A stretch of 64,000 nt of DNA from NCBI RefSeq assembly GCF_014648355.1, contig NZ_BMQY01000009.1:207265-271264 (forward strand), in the 5' to 3' direction. Below the pieces are notes generated by a model. That model saw only the letters and a program-made list of their open reading frames with translations, was not told the origin of the DNA and did not search any database. Below, piece after piece: positions 17,464 to 28,194 of this stretch. The position numbers were made by a program, and so were the translations under genes. Each line of letters opens with the position of its first letter. Positions within the stretch are counted from its first letter, which is position 1. Source of the DNA: Couchioplanes azureus. GTDB lineage: Bacteria; Actinomycetota; Actinomycetes; Mycobacteriales; Micromonosporaceae.

Positions 17464-18525
17464 ATGCTGAGCGCTGTGGAGATGGATCTGCACCACCACG
17501 GCGACGCCGAGGTGGCACCCGGGATGGTCGATCTGGCGGTCAACGTCCGGCGGCACCCGATGCCCCGCTGGCTCGCCGATCCGATCGCGGCGACCCTGAC
17601 CGGCTTGGCCGCCTATCCGGACGCCACCCGGGCCACCGCCGCCGTCGCGCGGCGGCACGGCCGGACCCCGGCGGAGGTCCTGCTCACCGCCGGCGCCGCG
17701 CAGGCCTTCGTGCTGATCGCCCGGGCGGTCGCGGCGCGCCGCCCGGTGGTCGTGCATCCCCAGTTCACCGAGCCGGAGGCGGCCCTGCGCAACGCCGGTC
17801 ACCACGTGGGCCGGGTGCTGCTCGGCGAGCCGGACGGCTTCCGCCTGGACCCGGCGAGCGTGCCGGACGACGCCGACCTGGTCTTCGTCGGCAACCCCAC
17901 CAACCCGACGTCGGTCCTGCACCCCGCCGCGGACCTCGCCGCGCTCGCCCGGCCGGGTCGCATCCTCGTCGTCGACGAGGCCTTCTCGGACACCACGTGG
18001 CGGGCCGGCGTGACCGGCGAGCCCGAGTCGCTCGCGGCTCGTACCGACCTGCCCGGCCTGGTCGTCCTGCGCAGCCTGACCAAGACCTGGGGCCTGGCGG
18101 GCCTGCGGATCGGCTACGTCCTGGCGGCACCCGAGGTGATCGGCCGGCTGGCCGCGGCCCAGCCGTTGTGGGCGGTGTCGACTCCGGCCCTCGCGGCGGC
18201 CGAGGCCTGCGCGTCGCCGGTGGCCGTCGCCGCCGAGCGCGACATCGCCGCCGCCCTCGCCGCCGAGCGCGACCATCTGGTTGCCGGCCTGCGCAACGTG
18301 CCGGATGTCACTGTTGCCGGCGAGCCGGCCAGCGCCTTCGTCGCCGTACGCCTCTCCGGCGCCGCCCAGGTGCGCCTTGAGCTGCGCAAACGCGGGTACG
18401 CGGTGCGCCGCGGCGACACCTTCCCGGGGCTGGGCGCCGACTGGCTGCGGATCGCCGTACGCGACACTGCCACCAGCGACGCGTTTCTGGCGGCGCTGAC
18501 CGACGTGGTGAAGGAGCGACCGTGA
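17464..18525 (+). CDS. cobC: CobC-like PLP aminotransferase (threonine-phosphate decarboxylase type)
   Basis: Fold-type I PLP enzyme of the HisC/CobC group, about 350 residues. It probably makes (R)-1-amino-2-propanol O-phosphate for the cobalamin nucleotide loop. Visible motifs are LAVNVRRHPMP, AAYPDATRATAAVARRHG, FVGNPTNPTSV (PLP-contact Asn/Asp region), VVDEAFSD and the Schiff-base lysine in LTKTWGLAGLRIGY near residue 207. The start is uncertain: ATG 17464, GTG 17476 and ATG 17482 are all in frame. The GTGA overlap with cobT supports a cobalamin role over histidine synthesis. Confidence 0.87.
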   Translation: MLSAVEMDLHHHGDAEVAPGMVDLAVNVRRHPMPRWLADPIAATLTGLAAYPDATRATAAVARRHGRTPAEVLLTAGAAQAFVLIARAVAARRPVVVHPQFTEPEAALRNAGHHVGRVLLGEPDGFRLDPASVPDDADLVFVGNPTNPTSVLHPAADLAALARPGRILVVDEAFSDTTWRAGVTGEPESLAARTDLPGLVVLRSLTKTWGLAGLRIGYVLAAPEVIGRLAAAQPLWAVSTPALAAAEACASPVAVAAERDIAAALAAERDHLVAGLRNVPDVTVAGEPASAFVAVRLSGAAQVRLELRKRGYAVRRGDTFPGLGADWLRIAVRDTATSDAFLAALTDVVKERP

Positions 18526-19574
18526 CCCTGGAGCCGACCCTCGCGGCCATCCGGCCCGCCGACGAGCCCGCCATGGCGGCCGCCCGTGAGCTGCAGTCCC
18601 GGCTGACCAAGCCGGCCGGTTCCCTGGGCGCGCTCGAGGAGCTGTCCGTACGCCTGTCCGGCCTCGCCGGCACCTGCCCGCCGCCGATGCCGGAGCCCGC
18701 GGCCATCGCGGTCTTCGCCGGGGACCACGGGGTGCACGCCCAAGGCGTCACCCCCTGGCCGCAGGAGGTCACGGCGCAGATGGTGGCCAACTTCGTCGGC
18801 GGGGGAGCGGTGATCAACGCGTTCGCACGGCAGGTCGGCGCCTCGCTCATGGTGGTCGACGTCGGCGTGGCCGTACCGCTGCACGGCGGCGACAACCTGC
18901 TGGACGCCAACGTGCGCCGGGGCACCCGCGACCTGGCCGTCACGGCGGCCATGACGTCCGACGAGGCGCGGGCCGCGCTGGAGGCCGGGATCTCGGTCGC
19001 CGGGGCGCTGGTCGACGGCGGGGCGCGGTGCCTGCTCACCGGCGACATGGGCATCGCCAACACCACCCCCGCGGCGGCCCTGATCGCGGCCTTCACCGGC
19101 GCCGATCCCGCCGCGGTCACCGGCCGGGGCACGGGGATCGACGACGACACGTACGCCCGCAAGGTCGACGTGGTCGCCCGGGCCCTGGCGCTGCACCGCC
19201 CGGACCCGGGCCGTCCGCTCGAAACGCTGGCCGCCGTCGGCGGCCTGGAGCACGCCGCCCTGGCCGGTTTCCTCCTCGGCGCCGCCGCCCGCCGCGTCCC
19301 CGTGCTGGTCGACGGCGTCATCGCGGCCTCGGCGGCCGTGGTCGCGGCGGCGTTCGCGCCGGACGCCGTCGCGGCGATGGTCGCCGGACACCGCTCCGCC
19401 GAGCCGGGCGCGACCGTGGCGCTCGCCCACCTCGGCCTGACCCCGCTCCTCGATCTGGGCATGCGGCTCGGCGAGGGCTCCGGCGCCGCCTTGTCGCTGC
19501 CGCTGGTCGCGGGCGCCGTGCGGGTGCTGCGCGAGGTCGCCACCTTCGACTCGGCGGGGGTCTCGGAGAAGTGA
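18522..19574 (+). CDS. cobT: Nicotinate-nucleotide--dimethylbenzimidazole phosphoribosyltransferase CobT
   Basis: A 350-residue enzyme that transfers phosphoribose from nicotinate mononucleotide to the lower-ligand base, making alpha-ribazole phosphate. Characteristic segments are TKPAGSLGALEEL near residue 27, VFAGDHGVHAQGVTPWP near 65, TGDMGIANTTPAAAL near 173 and the C-terminal LDLGMRLGEGSGAALSLPL containing the catalytic Glu. The GTG start overlaps the cobC stop, and its own stop overlaps the next start (GTGA), so all three genes are translationally coupled. Confidence 0.95.
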   Translation: MTLEPTLAAIRPADEPAMAAARELQSRLTKPAGSLGALEELSVRLSGLAGTCPPPMPEPAAIAVFAGDHGVHAQGVTPWPQEVTAQMVANFVGGGAVINAFARQVGASLMVVDVGVAVPLHGGDNLLDANVRRGTRDLAVTAAMTSDEARAALEAGISVAGALVDGGARCLLTGDMGIANTTPAAALIAAFTGADPAAVTGRGTGIDDDTYARKVDVVARALALHRPDPGRPLETLAAVGGLEHAALAGFLLGAAARRVPVLVDGVIAASAAVVAAAFAPDAVAAMVAGHRSAEPGATVALAHLGLTPLLDLGMRLGEGSGAALSLPLVAGAVRVLREVATFDSAGVSEK

Positions 19575-20764
19575 GCCTCTACCCGCTGGCATTGCGGCTC
19601 GAGGGCCGCCAGGTGCTCGTCGTGGGCGGCGGAGCGGTGGCGACCCGCCGCGTTCCGGCCCTGCTGGATGCCGGCGCCCGGGTCCGGGTCGTGTCGCCGG
19701 TGCTCACCCCGGCGCTGCGCGCGCATCTGGACGCCGGGCGGCTGACCTGGCGCGAGGGCCGCTTCGCGCCGTCCGACCTGGACGGCGCCTGGCTGGTCCA
19801 GGTGGCGGTGGACGACCCCGCGGCGGCGGCACAGGTCAGCGTCGCGGCGGAGGAGCGCCGGATCTTCTGCGTACGCGCGGACGACCGCGACGCCGCCACG
19901 GCCTGGACCCCGGCGGTGACCCGGCAGGGACAGATCACCGTCGCGGTGACCGACGGCGGCGACCGCCGCAACGCGATGGCGCTGCGCGACCTCGTCGCCG
20001 CCGCGCTGGAGAACAACGAGCTGGTCGCCCGGCGCGACCAGCCCGGCCAGGTCTTCCTGGTCGGCAGCGGCCCCGGCGACCCGGAGCTGATCACGGTCAA
20101 GGGCCGCCGGCTGCTCAACCGCGCCGACGTCGTGGTGGCGGACCGGCTGGTGCCCGGCATGCTCCTCGACGAGCTGCGTCCCGAAGTCGAGCTGGTCGAC
20201 GCCGCCAAGATCCCGTACGGGCCCTCGGTGGCCCAGGAGGAGATCAACCGGGTCCTGGTGGAGCGGGCGTTGGACGGCAAGGTCGTGGTGCGGCTCAAGG
20301 GCGGCGACCCGTTCGTCTTCGGCCGCGGCGGCGAGGAGGCGCTGGCGTGCGCCAAGGCGGGCGTACCCGTGACGGTGGTGCCCGGGGTGACCAGCTCGAT
20401 CGCCGCGCCCGCGCTGGCCGGCATACCGGTCACCCACCGCGGGGTGGCGCACGAGTTCACGGTCGTGTCGGGGCACGTCCCGCCGGACAGCGACCAGTCG
20501 CTGGTGGACTGGGCGGCGCTGGCCCGGCTGCGCGGCACGCTGGTGATTCTCATGGGTCTCAAGAACCTGCCGCGGATCGCCGAGCGGCTGCTCGCCGAGG
20601 GACGCCCGGGCGACACCCCGGCGGCCGTCGTCCAGGAGGGTTCGACGAGCGGGCAGCGGGTGCTGCGGAGCACCCTGGGCGAGGTCGCGGCGGCGACCGC
20701 CGCGGCGGGGCTGCGCCCGCCGGCCGTGGTGGTGATCGGCGAGGTCGTTCCCGTGCTGGGATAG
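19571..20764 (+). CDS. cobA: Bifunctional siroheme-synthase-like / uroporphyrinogen-III C-methyltransferase
   Basis: A 397-residue fusion. The first 150 residues are the CysG N-terminal precorrin-2 dehydrogenase domain with an NAD-binding VVGGGAVATRRVPALL motif. The rest is the SAM-dependent uroporphyrinogen-III methyltransferase domain with VFLVGSGPGDPELIT near 160, RLKGGDPFVFGRGGEE, VVPGVTSSIAAPALAGIP and the VTHRG element. It makes precorrin-2 at the entry to cobalamin and siroheme synthesis. The E. coli CysG fusion is about 460 residues, so the dimerisation segment between the domains is shortened here. It is the last gene of the cobC-cobT operon. Confidence 0.92.
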   Translation: MSLYPLALRLEGRQVLVVGGGAVATRRVPALLDAGARVRVVSPVLTPALRAHLDAGRLTWREGRFAPSDLDGAWLVQVAVDDPAAAAQVSVAAEERRIFCVRADDRDAATAWTPAVTRQGQITVAVTDGGDRRNAMALRDLVAAALENNELVARRDQPGQVFLVGSGPGDPELITVKGRRLLNRADVVVADRLVPGMLLDELRPEVELVDAAKIPYGPSVAQEEINRVLVERALDGKVVVRLKGGDPFVFGRGGEEALACAKAGVPVTVVPGVTSSIAAPALAGIPVTHRGVAHEFTVVSGHVPPDSDQSLVDWAALARLRGTLVILMGLKNLPRIAERLLAEGRPGDTPAAVVQEGSTSGQRVLRSTLGEVAAATAAAGLRPPAVVVIGEVVPVLG

Positions 20765-20792
20765 TCACCGTACGGGTGGGTAATCCACGCCC

Positions 20793-21167
20793 ATGAGTGA
20801 GCGACCGCAGATGACCGTTGCCGGGGTCGTCCTCGACTCCCCGGACGCGCAGGAGCTTGCGGCGTTCTACCAGCGCCTGCTGGGCTGGAGCGTCGTGCAG
20901 GACGAGCCGGGCTGGGTGAAGCTGGGCGCGCCGGGCGGCGGTCCGGGGCTGTCCTTCCAGACCGAGCCCGCCTACGTGCGCCCGGTCTGGCCGGCCGGCC
21001 CCGGGGACCCGCAGATGAGCGTCCACCTCGACATCCACGTGGACGATCTCGACGCGGCCTGTGCGCACGCCGAGAAGGCCGGGGCCACCCAGGCCGGCTA
21101 CCAGCCGCAGGAGGACGTCCGGGTCTACCTCGACCCGGCCGGCCATCCCTTCTGCCTATTCCGGTGA
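20793..21167 (+). CDS. VOC/glyoxalase-superfamily protein
   Basis: A 124-residue single-domain vicinal-oxygen-chelate protein with the paired beta-alpha-beta pattern: VVLDSPDAQELAAFYQRLLGW at the N-terminus and HLDIHVDDLDAACAHAEKAGA then VYLDPAGHPFCLF at the C-terminus. It could bind a metal or a small ligand such as a fosfomycin/bleomycin-like compound, but no specific function can be given. Its 3' end overlaps the converging otsA gene by 12 bases. Confidence 0.85.
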   Translation: MSERPQMTVAGVVLDSPDAQELAAFYQRLLGWSVVQDEPGWVKLGAPGGGPGLSFQTEPAYVRPVWPAGPGDPQMSVHLDIHVDDLDAACAHAEKAGATQAGYQPQEDVRVYLDPAGHPFCLFR

Positions 21168-22598
21168 GCCGTCCGCATCGGCGCCGTCCGCCTCGGTGAC
21201 CTCGTCGACCGTCTCGGTGACGCCCAGCTCGGCGAGGAAGGAACGGGCCCACTCGGCGACGTCGTGGGTGCGCAGGTGCCGCTGCATGACCCGCATGCGG
21301 CGCTTGAGCTCGGCCGGTTCGGCGCCCGCGGCCCGCAGCAACGCGTCCTTGACGCCGTCCGGGTCGTGCGGGTTGCACAGGAACGCCTGGCGCAGCTCGG
21401 TCGCCGCGCCGGCGAACTCGCTGAGCACCAGCGCGCCGCCGCGGTCCGAGCGGCAGGCGACGTACTCCTTGGCGACGAGGTTCATGCCGTCGCGCAGGGG
21501 CGTGACCATCATGACGTCCGCCGCCACGTACAAGGCGGCCAGCTCCTGCCGGCTGTACGACTGGTGCAGGTAGTGCACGGCCGGCATGCCGACCTTGCCG
21601 AACTCGCCGTTGATCCGCCCGACCTCGCGCTCCACCTTCACCCGCAGCGCCTGGTAGTGCTCGACGCGTTCCCGGCTCGGGGTTGCCACCTGCACCATCA
21701 CCGCGTCGGGCACGTTGAGCTTGCCGTCGGCGAGCAGCTCGCGGAACGCCTTGAGCCGCAGCTCGATGCCCTTGGTGTAGTCCAGCCGGTCGACGCCCAG
21801 GATGATCGTCTCCGGGTCGCCCAGCTCGGCGCGGATCTCCTTGGCCCGGGCCTGCACCTTCGGGTCGGCGGCCATGCGCTCCATGTCCGCGGTGTCGATG
21901 CTGATCGGGAAGGCGCCCGCCTTGACCTTGCGGCCGTCGACCTGGATCGACTGGCCCTCGTAGCGCAGGCCGAGCAGGTGCCGGGCGAGCCGGACGAAGT
22001 TCTGCGCGGCCAGCCGCTGCTGGAAGCCGACCAGGTCGGCGCCGAGCAGGCCGCGCAGGATCTCGGCGCGGAACGGCATCTGCATGAACAGCTCGATGGG
22101 CGGGAACGGGATGTGCAGGAAGAAGCCGATCCGCAGGTCCGGGCGCATCTCCCGGAGCATCGCCGGCACCAGCTGGAGCTGGTAGTCCTGCACCCAGACG
22201 GTCGCGCCCTGCGCCGCGACGTCCGCCGCGGCCTGGGCGAAACGCTGGTTGACCGTCCGGTACGCCTCGCGCCAGCGCCGTTTGTAGACGGGCGTCTCGA
22301 CGGCGTCGTGGTAGAGCGGCCAGATCGTCGCGTTCGACTGGCCCTCGTAGTAGCGCTCGAGCTCTTCGGCGCTGAGCGGAACGGGATGGATGTGGATGCC
22401 TTCGAGCTCGAACGGCTCCGGCGCCTCGCCGTCGCCACCGGCCCACCCGATCCAGGTGCCCCGGTGCTGGACGAGCACCGGATGCAGGGCGGTCACGAGG
22501 CCGCCCGGGCTCGGGCGCCACTGCCGCTCGCCGTCGACGATGACCTCGTCCACGGGCAGGCGGTTGGCGACTACGACGAAGGAACTTCGTTCGGCCAC
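21156..22598 (-). CDS. otsA: Alpha,alpha-trehalose-phosphate synthase OtsA
   Basis: GT20 retaining glycosyltransferase of 480 residues that makes trehalose-6-phosphate from UDP/GDP-glucose and glucose-6-phosphate. Motifs visible are VVANRLPV at the N-terminus, WPLYHD, WVQDYQLQLVPAMLRE, FLHIPFPP, LGVDRLDYTKGI and the nucleotide-binding TPLRDGMNLVAKEYV near 370. The GTG at 22598 is preceded by a GGAGGT ribosome-binding site nine bases away. The C-terminus is an acidic tail. Confidence 0.95.
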   Translation of the reverse strand: MAERSSFVVVANRLPVDEVIVDGERQWRPSPGGLVTALHPVLVQHRGTWIGWAGGDGEAPEPFELEGIHIHPVPLSAEELERYYEGQSNATIWPLYHDAVETPVYKRRWREAYRTVNQRFAQAAADVAAQGATVWVQDYQLQLVPAMLREMRPDLRIGFFLHIPFPPIELFMQMPFRAEILRGLLGADLVGFQQRLAAQNFVRLARHLLGLRYEGQSIQVDGRKVKAGAFPISIDTADMERMAADPKVQARAKEIRAELGDPETIILGVDRLDYTKGIELRLKAFRELLADGKLNVPDAVMVQVATPSRERVEHYQALRVKVEREVGRINGEFGKVGMPAVHYLHQSYSRQELAALYVAADVMMVTPLRDGMNLVAKEYVACRSDRGGALVLSEFAGAATELRQAFLCNPHDPDGVKDALLRAAGAEPAELKRRMRVMQRHLRTHDVAEWARSFLAELGVTETVDEVTEADGADADGSPE

Positions 22599-22727
22599 GC
22601 TGAGTGCACCTCCGGGTCGTTCTGGTTCCCCGCCCCTGAGCCTACTGTGCGTAAGCGCGCGGGGCGCGTTGAGACATCTTCCGGCCGTGCGGCGCCGTGT
22701 CTGGAAAGCGGATGCCATCCTTGGCCG

Positions 22728-23270
22728 GTGAGCCTGCCCGCTGATCTTCCCCCGCCACGACGACCACTGTTCCTTCCTGTGGTCATCGCCACGATCTTCC
22801 TGAGCGTCATCGGGATGTCGGCGGGCTTCGTCCTGGGCACCCGCCACGAGGCGGTCCCCGTCGCCGAGCGCTCGGACGCCCCAGGCACCCCGGATACCCA
22901 GGTGAGCACCGACAAACGGACCGAGTGCCCGGAGCAGATGCAGGAGACCGCCGAGCGACGCGGCATCACCGGCACGTTGCACCAGGTCCTGCGCGTGCGA
23001 ACCACGGACTTGGCGTCGGACACGGGGACGGAGACGACGGTCTGGATCTGCGAGACCCCCGACGGCGCGCTGGTCTACCAGGCGAACCGGGGCGACGAGG
23101 AGTCCGAGTGGATCGAGGGGAAGACGGCGCTCTTCCTGACCCGGGTGACCAGCGAGGGTGACACGTACGTCGCCACCGCCGACGACGGCAACAAGTTCTT
23201 CGTCAACATGAGCGAGCTGCGGATCAAGACGAAGAAGGGCGAGGAGCGCCACGACGTCGAGGTCGAGTGA
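22728..23270 (+). CDS. Membrane-anchored or secreted protein of unknown function
   Basis: A 180-residue protein that starts with a short Pro-rich cytoplasmic segment and one transmembrane helix (VVIATIFLSVIGMSAGFVLG, about residues 18-37), followed by an extracytoplasmic domain. That domain contains two cysteines (TECPEQ and VWICETP) that could form a disulfide. No domain family was recognised. It lies between otsA (divergent) and ettA. Confidence 0.72.
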   Translation: MSLPADLPPPRRPLFLPVVIATIFLSVIGMSAGFVLGTRHEAVPVAERSDAPGTPDTQVSTDKRTECPEQMQETAERRGITGTLHQVLRVRTTDLASDTGTETTVWICETPDGALVYQANRGDEESEWIEGKTALFLTRVTSEGDTYVATADDGNKFFVNMSELRIKTKKGEERHDVEVE

Positions 23271-23390
23271 GCCGGCGGCGGGAATCCGCGCGGGCCGGGC
23301 GGGGTTGTCGTCAGTGGCCGGGGAGCGACCTGGAAAGATTGTGCTCTCGTTCCGGCACCGGAAACCACGATCACGGAGGTAGGCCGCACC

Positions 23391-25059
<1,669 letters not shown>

Positions 25060-25067
<8 letters not shown>

Positions 25068-25476
25068 GAGGTTCACTTACGACGCAGCCGTGCGTTGGTC
25101 CGACATGGACGCGTACGGCCACGTCAACAACGCGCGCTTCCTCACCCTGTACGAGGAGGCGCGCGTTGCCATGTTCTTCGTCGGCGCGCGGGCGCAGGGA
25201 CTCACCTCGTTCGAGGACGGCATCGTGATCTCCCGGCACGAGATCGACTACCTGCGCCCGGTGGACTACGGCGACTCCGTCCGCATCGAGCTGTGGGTCT
25301 CCGAGCTGCGGGTGGCGGCCTTCACCGTCTCCTACGAGCTCTTCGACGGCGACGTGCTCGCGAGCCGGGCCCGGTCGGTGTGCGTGCCGTACAACCTGGC
25401 GGAGGGTTTCCCCCGCCGGCTGACGGCGGAGGAGCGGGCCTTCCTCGAGCCCTACCGGGAAGTGTCGGCGGCGTGA
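25060..25476 (+). CDS. Hotdog-fold acyl-CoA thioesterase
   Basis: A 138-residue 4HBT-type hotdog protein with the N-terminal VRWSDMDAYGHVNNARFLTLYEEARV pattern, including the catalytic-site Asp and His-Val-Asn-Asn, and a central ISRHEIDYLRPVDYGDSVRIE strand. It probably hydrolyses short- or medium-chain acyl-CoA. The GTG start overlaps the end of ettA, and its stop overlaps the following gene (GTGA), so these three genes are one translational unit. Confidence 0.9.
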
Positions 25477-26135
25477 CCGGGCACGGCATCACCGGAGTTC
25501 CGGACGCCGGGGCGTTCCTCGCCCGGCTGACCCGCCTCGACCGCACGGTCGCCGTGCGGCTGCGGTCGAGCCGCTCCGGGCGTACGGCGCTGTGGGCCCG
25601 GCTGCCGTGGGGCGTCCTGGTCACCCGCGAGGTGGCCGGGCCCGGGCCGGGCGACGCGACGGTGTCCGCGGACGCGTTGCTGTCCACATTGGCCGCCGGT
25701 GGCGAGGAGCTGCCGCCGCGCCGGGACGCGGACTGGCGCTGGCCGCTGCCGCCGGCCCGGGTGCGGGTCGTCGAGTCGGTCGCCACCGCGGAGCTCAGCC
25801 GCCTGGCGACCGCGGCGGCCGGCACTCTGCGTGAGGTCACCTCGGGCGGGCTGAGTGGTCGCGCGGTGGGGCAGCGAGCCGTGCGTGACGCCCTCCTGGA
25901 TCACGTCGCGTTGGTCGTCACTCCGGCCGACGGTGGCTCGGTGACGGTGCCGCAGCGTCTCGTTCAGGCGGTCTCCCGGATGGGTTTCCTCGGACCGGCC
26001 GACATGGACGGTCCGGGAGCGCGCGTGTGCACAGCGGGACGATGGGTGGGTCTTTCGGCACCATATGGAGTTGCGTGGCTACAGCCCGTCCAAGAATTGA
26101 CTGTTATGTCTATAGGGGGTCACCCGAAAGGGTGA
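25473..26135 (+). CDS. Conserved hypothetical actinomycete protein
   Basis: A 220-residue soluble protein with no recognised domain. It has an Arg-rich N-terminal half, then a helical segment (SRLATAAAGTLREVTSGGLSGRAVGQRAVRDALLDH) and a C-terminal portion with RLVQAVSRMGFLG. The GTG start overlaps the thioesterase stop. Consistent overlap and codon use show it is real. The link to EttA and the thioesterase suggests a housekeeping role, but none can be assigned. Confidence 0.75.
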   Translation: MTGHGITGVPDAGAFLARLTRLDRTVAVRLRSSRSGRTALWARLPWGVLVTREVAGPGPGDATVSADALLSTLAAGGEELPPRRDADWRWPLPPARVRVVESVATAELSRLATAAAGTLREVTSGGLSGRAVGQRAVRDALLDHVALVVTPADGGSVTVPQRLVQAVSRMGFLGPADMDGPGARVCTAGRWVGLSAPYGVAWLQPVQELTVMSIGGHPKG

Positions 26136-26264
26136 TGCTGCATCGGTTGTCCGGTCGCGCCCTCCCTTTGAGGGGATGACCTCCGCGACCTGTACGGGTA
26201 CCGTCGCCCCCGGGCCACCCGCCACGTCCGGCGGCTGACCTGCTGGGGAGTGAGGTGCACAACG

Positions 26265-26846
26265 ATGCCGTGGTGGTCATGGCGTCCCGGATCGTCCGGA
26301 GACAACGAGCGCGAGAGCGGCGAGGTCGCCGTGCAGAGCACTGTCCGTGTCGGAGTACCGGCACAGCGTGAGCCCGAGCGCTCGGCGATGTCCTCCGCCG
26401 ATCTGTCCACGATCGATGAGCCCGAGCAGGTCGCCCCGGTCGACCTGACCCGGATCGGCAAAGCCCTGGACCTGCTCGACATCCGGTTCCTCGCCGACGG
26501 CGGCGGCAGCCTGCTGGCGATGTGGGAGCGGCACGCGGTGCTGTTCACCCTGGAGGGGCCGGACGACGAGATCCTCGTGATGCGGGCCCGTCCGCACGCG
26601 ACCGTCCCGCCCGACTGGGCCGACCGCGCCTACCGCGTGGTCAACGAGTGGAACCACACGCGACGCTTCTGCAAGGCGTACGTCGGCGACCCCACCGAGC
26701 GTGGCCAGCTGCCGATCTACGCGGAGCTGCAGGTGCCGCTGGCCTCCGGCGCCCACGACGCCCTCCTGGTCGAGATGATCGACTGCGGCGCCGCGGTGGC
26801 CACCTCCTTCGTCGACTGGCTGCACGACGAAGGTGCTCTGTTGTAG
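26265..26846 (+). CDS. YbjN-domain protein
   Basis: A 193-residue protein. The first 55 residues look disordered. The rest has the YbjN fold pattern: LTRIGKALDLLDIRFLADGGGSLLAMWERHAVLFTL, DWADRAYRVVNEWNHTRRFCKAYV, and a C-terminal IDCGAAVATSFVDWLH helix. YbjN proteins in actinobacteria are small type III secretion chaperone-like sensors of unknown role. The ATG at 26265 is preceded by GGGGAGTGAGG. An intrinsic terminator follows 12 bases after the stop. Confidence 0.85.
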   Translation: MPWWSWRPGSSGDNERESGEVAVQSTVRVGVPAQREPERSAMSSADLSTIDEPEQVAPVDLTRIGKALDLLDIRFLADGGGSLLAMWERHAVLFTLEGPDDEILVMRARPHATVPPDWADRAYRVVNEWNHTRRFCKAYVGDPTERGQLPIYAELQVPLASGAHDALLVEMIDCGAAVATSFVDWLHDEGALL

Positions 26847-26857
26847 TTCGTCACATG

Positions 26858-26888
26858 GAAAAGGCCGGGCCCGCAGGCCCGGCCTTTC
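26858..26888. terminator. Bidirectional intrinsic terminator
   Basis: A 12-bp perfect stem AAAGGCCGGGCC/GGCCCGGCCTTT with a CGCA loop lies between two convergent genes (YbjN and the beta-propeller). It is flanked by A and T runs, so it can serve both strands. Confidence 0.9.
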
Positions 26889-26896
26889 GCGTGCGC

Positions 26897-28156
26897 TCAG
26901 GCGAGGGGGAACATGCCGATGCGGCCGTGGTACTCCTTGCCGAGCTGGTCGGTGTCCCAGCCGACGATCAGTCCCTCGGGCACCGCGCGGAACGCCCGGA
27001 CGCCGACGTTGCGCTTGAGCGTGGGGTTCCAGGGCATTGCGCGGCCGGTCGTCGGGTGGAGTGCGCCGATTCCCACCCGGGCCACCGCGCCCGGGCCGGG
27101 GCCCTTCGCGTCGCTGCCGTACGGGTTGTCCAGGTAGCGCTGGTGGCCGCCGACGTACACGGCGCTGCCGGTCACCGCGACCGCGTAGAGCGAGTCGCCG
27201 CCGGTGCGCTGGACCCAGGTCGGGTTGTGGCGGCCGCCGCCGGCGGTCTCGAAGCGGGCGGCCGAGTCGCAGAGCTTGGTGGGGGACGAGGCGCGGCCGG
27301 TCGACACGACGACGAACCAGCGGCCGTCGGGCGAGAACTTGACCTGCCGCAGGTAGGTGTCGAAGCCCGCCATGCACTGCGGCTTGTACGCGTCGGTGTA
27401 CCAGCTCAGCAGGGCCGCCGCGGGACCCGTGGTGTCGAACATGGCGATCTGCGTGCGGTCGGCGGTGCCGACCTTGAGCAGCGCGCCGATGATGACCAGG
27501 CGCCGGCCGTCGGGGGAGAGGTCGAGGTGCTCCACCCGGGTGCGGCTCAGCCCGGGCGCGGACAGCCTGGCGTCGAAGCCGGCGTCGACCGCCCCGGAGC
27601 TGGTGTGCACCCGCGCCAGGCCGACCCGCTTCACGCCGTTGACCGCGGAGAACGTGCCGCCGAGGTACAGCCGGCTGCCGTGCGCGGCCAGGACCCGGAC
27701 GTCACCCCAGTTGATCTGCGCCGCGAAGCCGGGTAGCCGGGCGCCGTCGCCGAGCGACACCCGGGCGAGGCCGCGCTGGGCCGCCTTGTTCACGGTCTTG
27801 AAGGCGCCGCCGAGGTAGACGCTGTTGTCGGCGCCGGGCGCCAGGGCGTAGACCGCCGCGTCCACCTCGGGGGCGAACGGGCGGATGACGCCGTCGCGGA
27901 GCCCGTACGCGAAGATGTTCCTGCGGTCGAAGGTGACCTTGCGGGCGCTGTCCTGGACCTTGGTGAAGCTGCCGCCGACCACCACCGTGTCACCGACCAC
28001 GGCGAGGGCCCATACCGTGCCGTCGAGCACGTGGGGGGTGTGGTCGACCGGATTCGCGGACACCACCGCGGGGTGGGCGAGGTCCGCCGCCGCGGGCGTC
28101 GCGCCCAGCAGGGCGGCGCAGGACAGCGCGGCAGCGGCGAACAGGCGGCGTCGCAT
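26897..28156 (-). CDS. Secreted beta-propeller (DUF5122-like) protein
   Basis: A 419-residue protein with a typical Sec signal peptide (MRRRLFAAAALSCAALLGATPAAA, shown here as Arg-rich start, hydrophobic core, Ala-x-Ala end). Repeated blades follow with VVVGGSFTKV, VYLGGAFKTV, LYLGGTFSAV and VYVGGHQRYL, typical of delta-60/DUF5122 propellers. It is probably exported and may bind surface ligands. No catalytic site is evident. It is separated from glbO by 38 bases. Confidence 0.85.
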   Translation of the reverse strand: MRRRLFAAAALSCAALLGATPAAADLAHPAVVSANPVDHTPHVLDGTVWALAVVGDTVVVGGSFTKVQDSARKVTFDRRNIFAYGLRDGVIRPFAPEVDAAVYALAPGADNSVYLGGAFKTVNKAAQRGLARVSLGDGARLPGFAAQINWGDVRVLAAHGSRLYLGGTFSAVNGVKRVGLARVHTSSGAVDAGFDARLSAPGLSRTRVEHLDLSPDGRRLVIIGALLKVGTADRTQIAMFDTTGPAAALLSWYTDAYKPQCMAGFDTYLRQVKFSPDGRWFVVVSTGRASSPTKLCDSAARFETAGGGRHNPTWVQRTGGDSLYAVAVTGSAVYVGGHQRYLDNPYGSDAKGPGPGAVARVGIGALHPTTGRAMPWNPTLKRNVGVRAFRAVPEGLIVGWDTDQLGKEYHGRIGMFPLA

Positions 28157-28194
28157 CGGTGGCAGCTCCTGGGATCGGGACGCGGTCACCCCGA

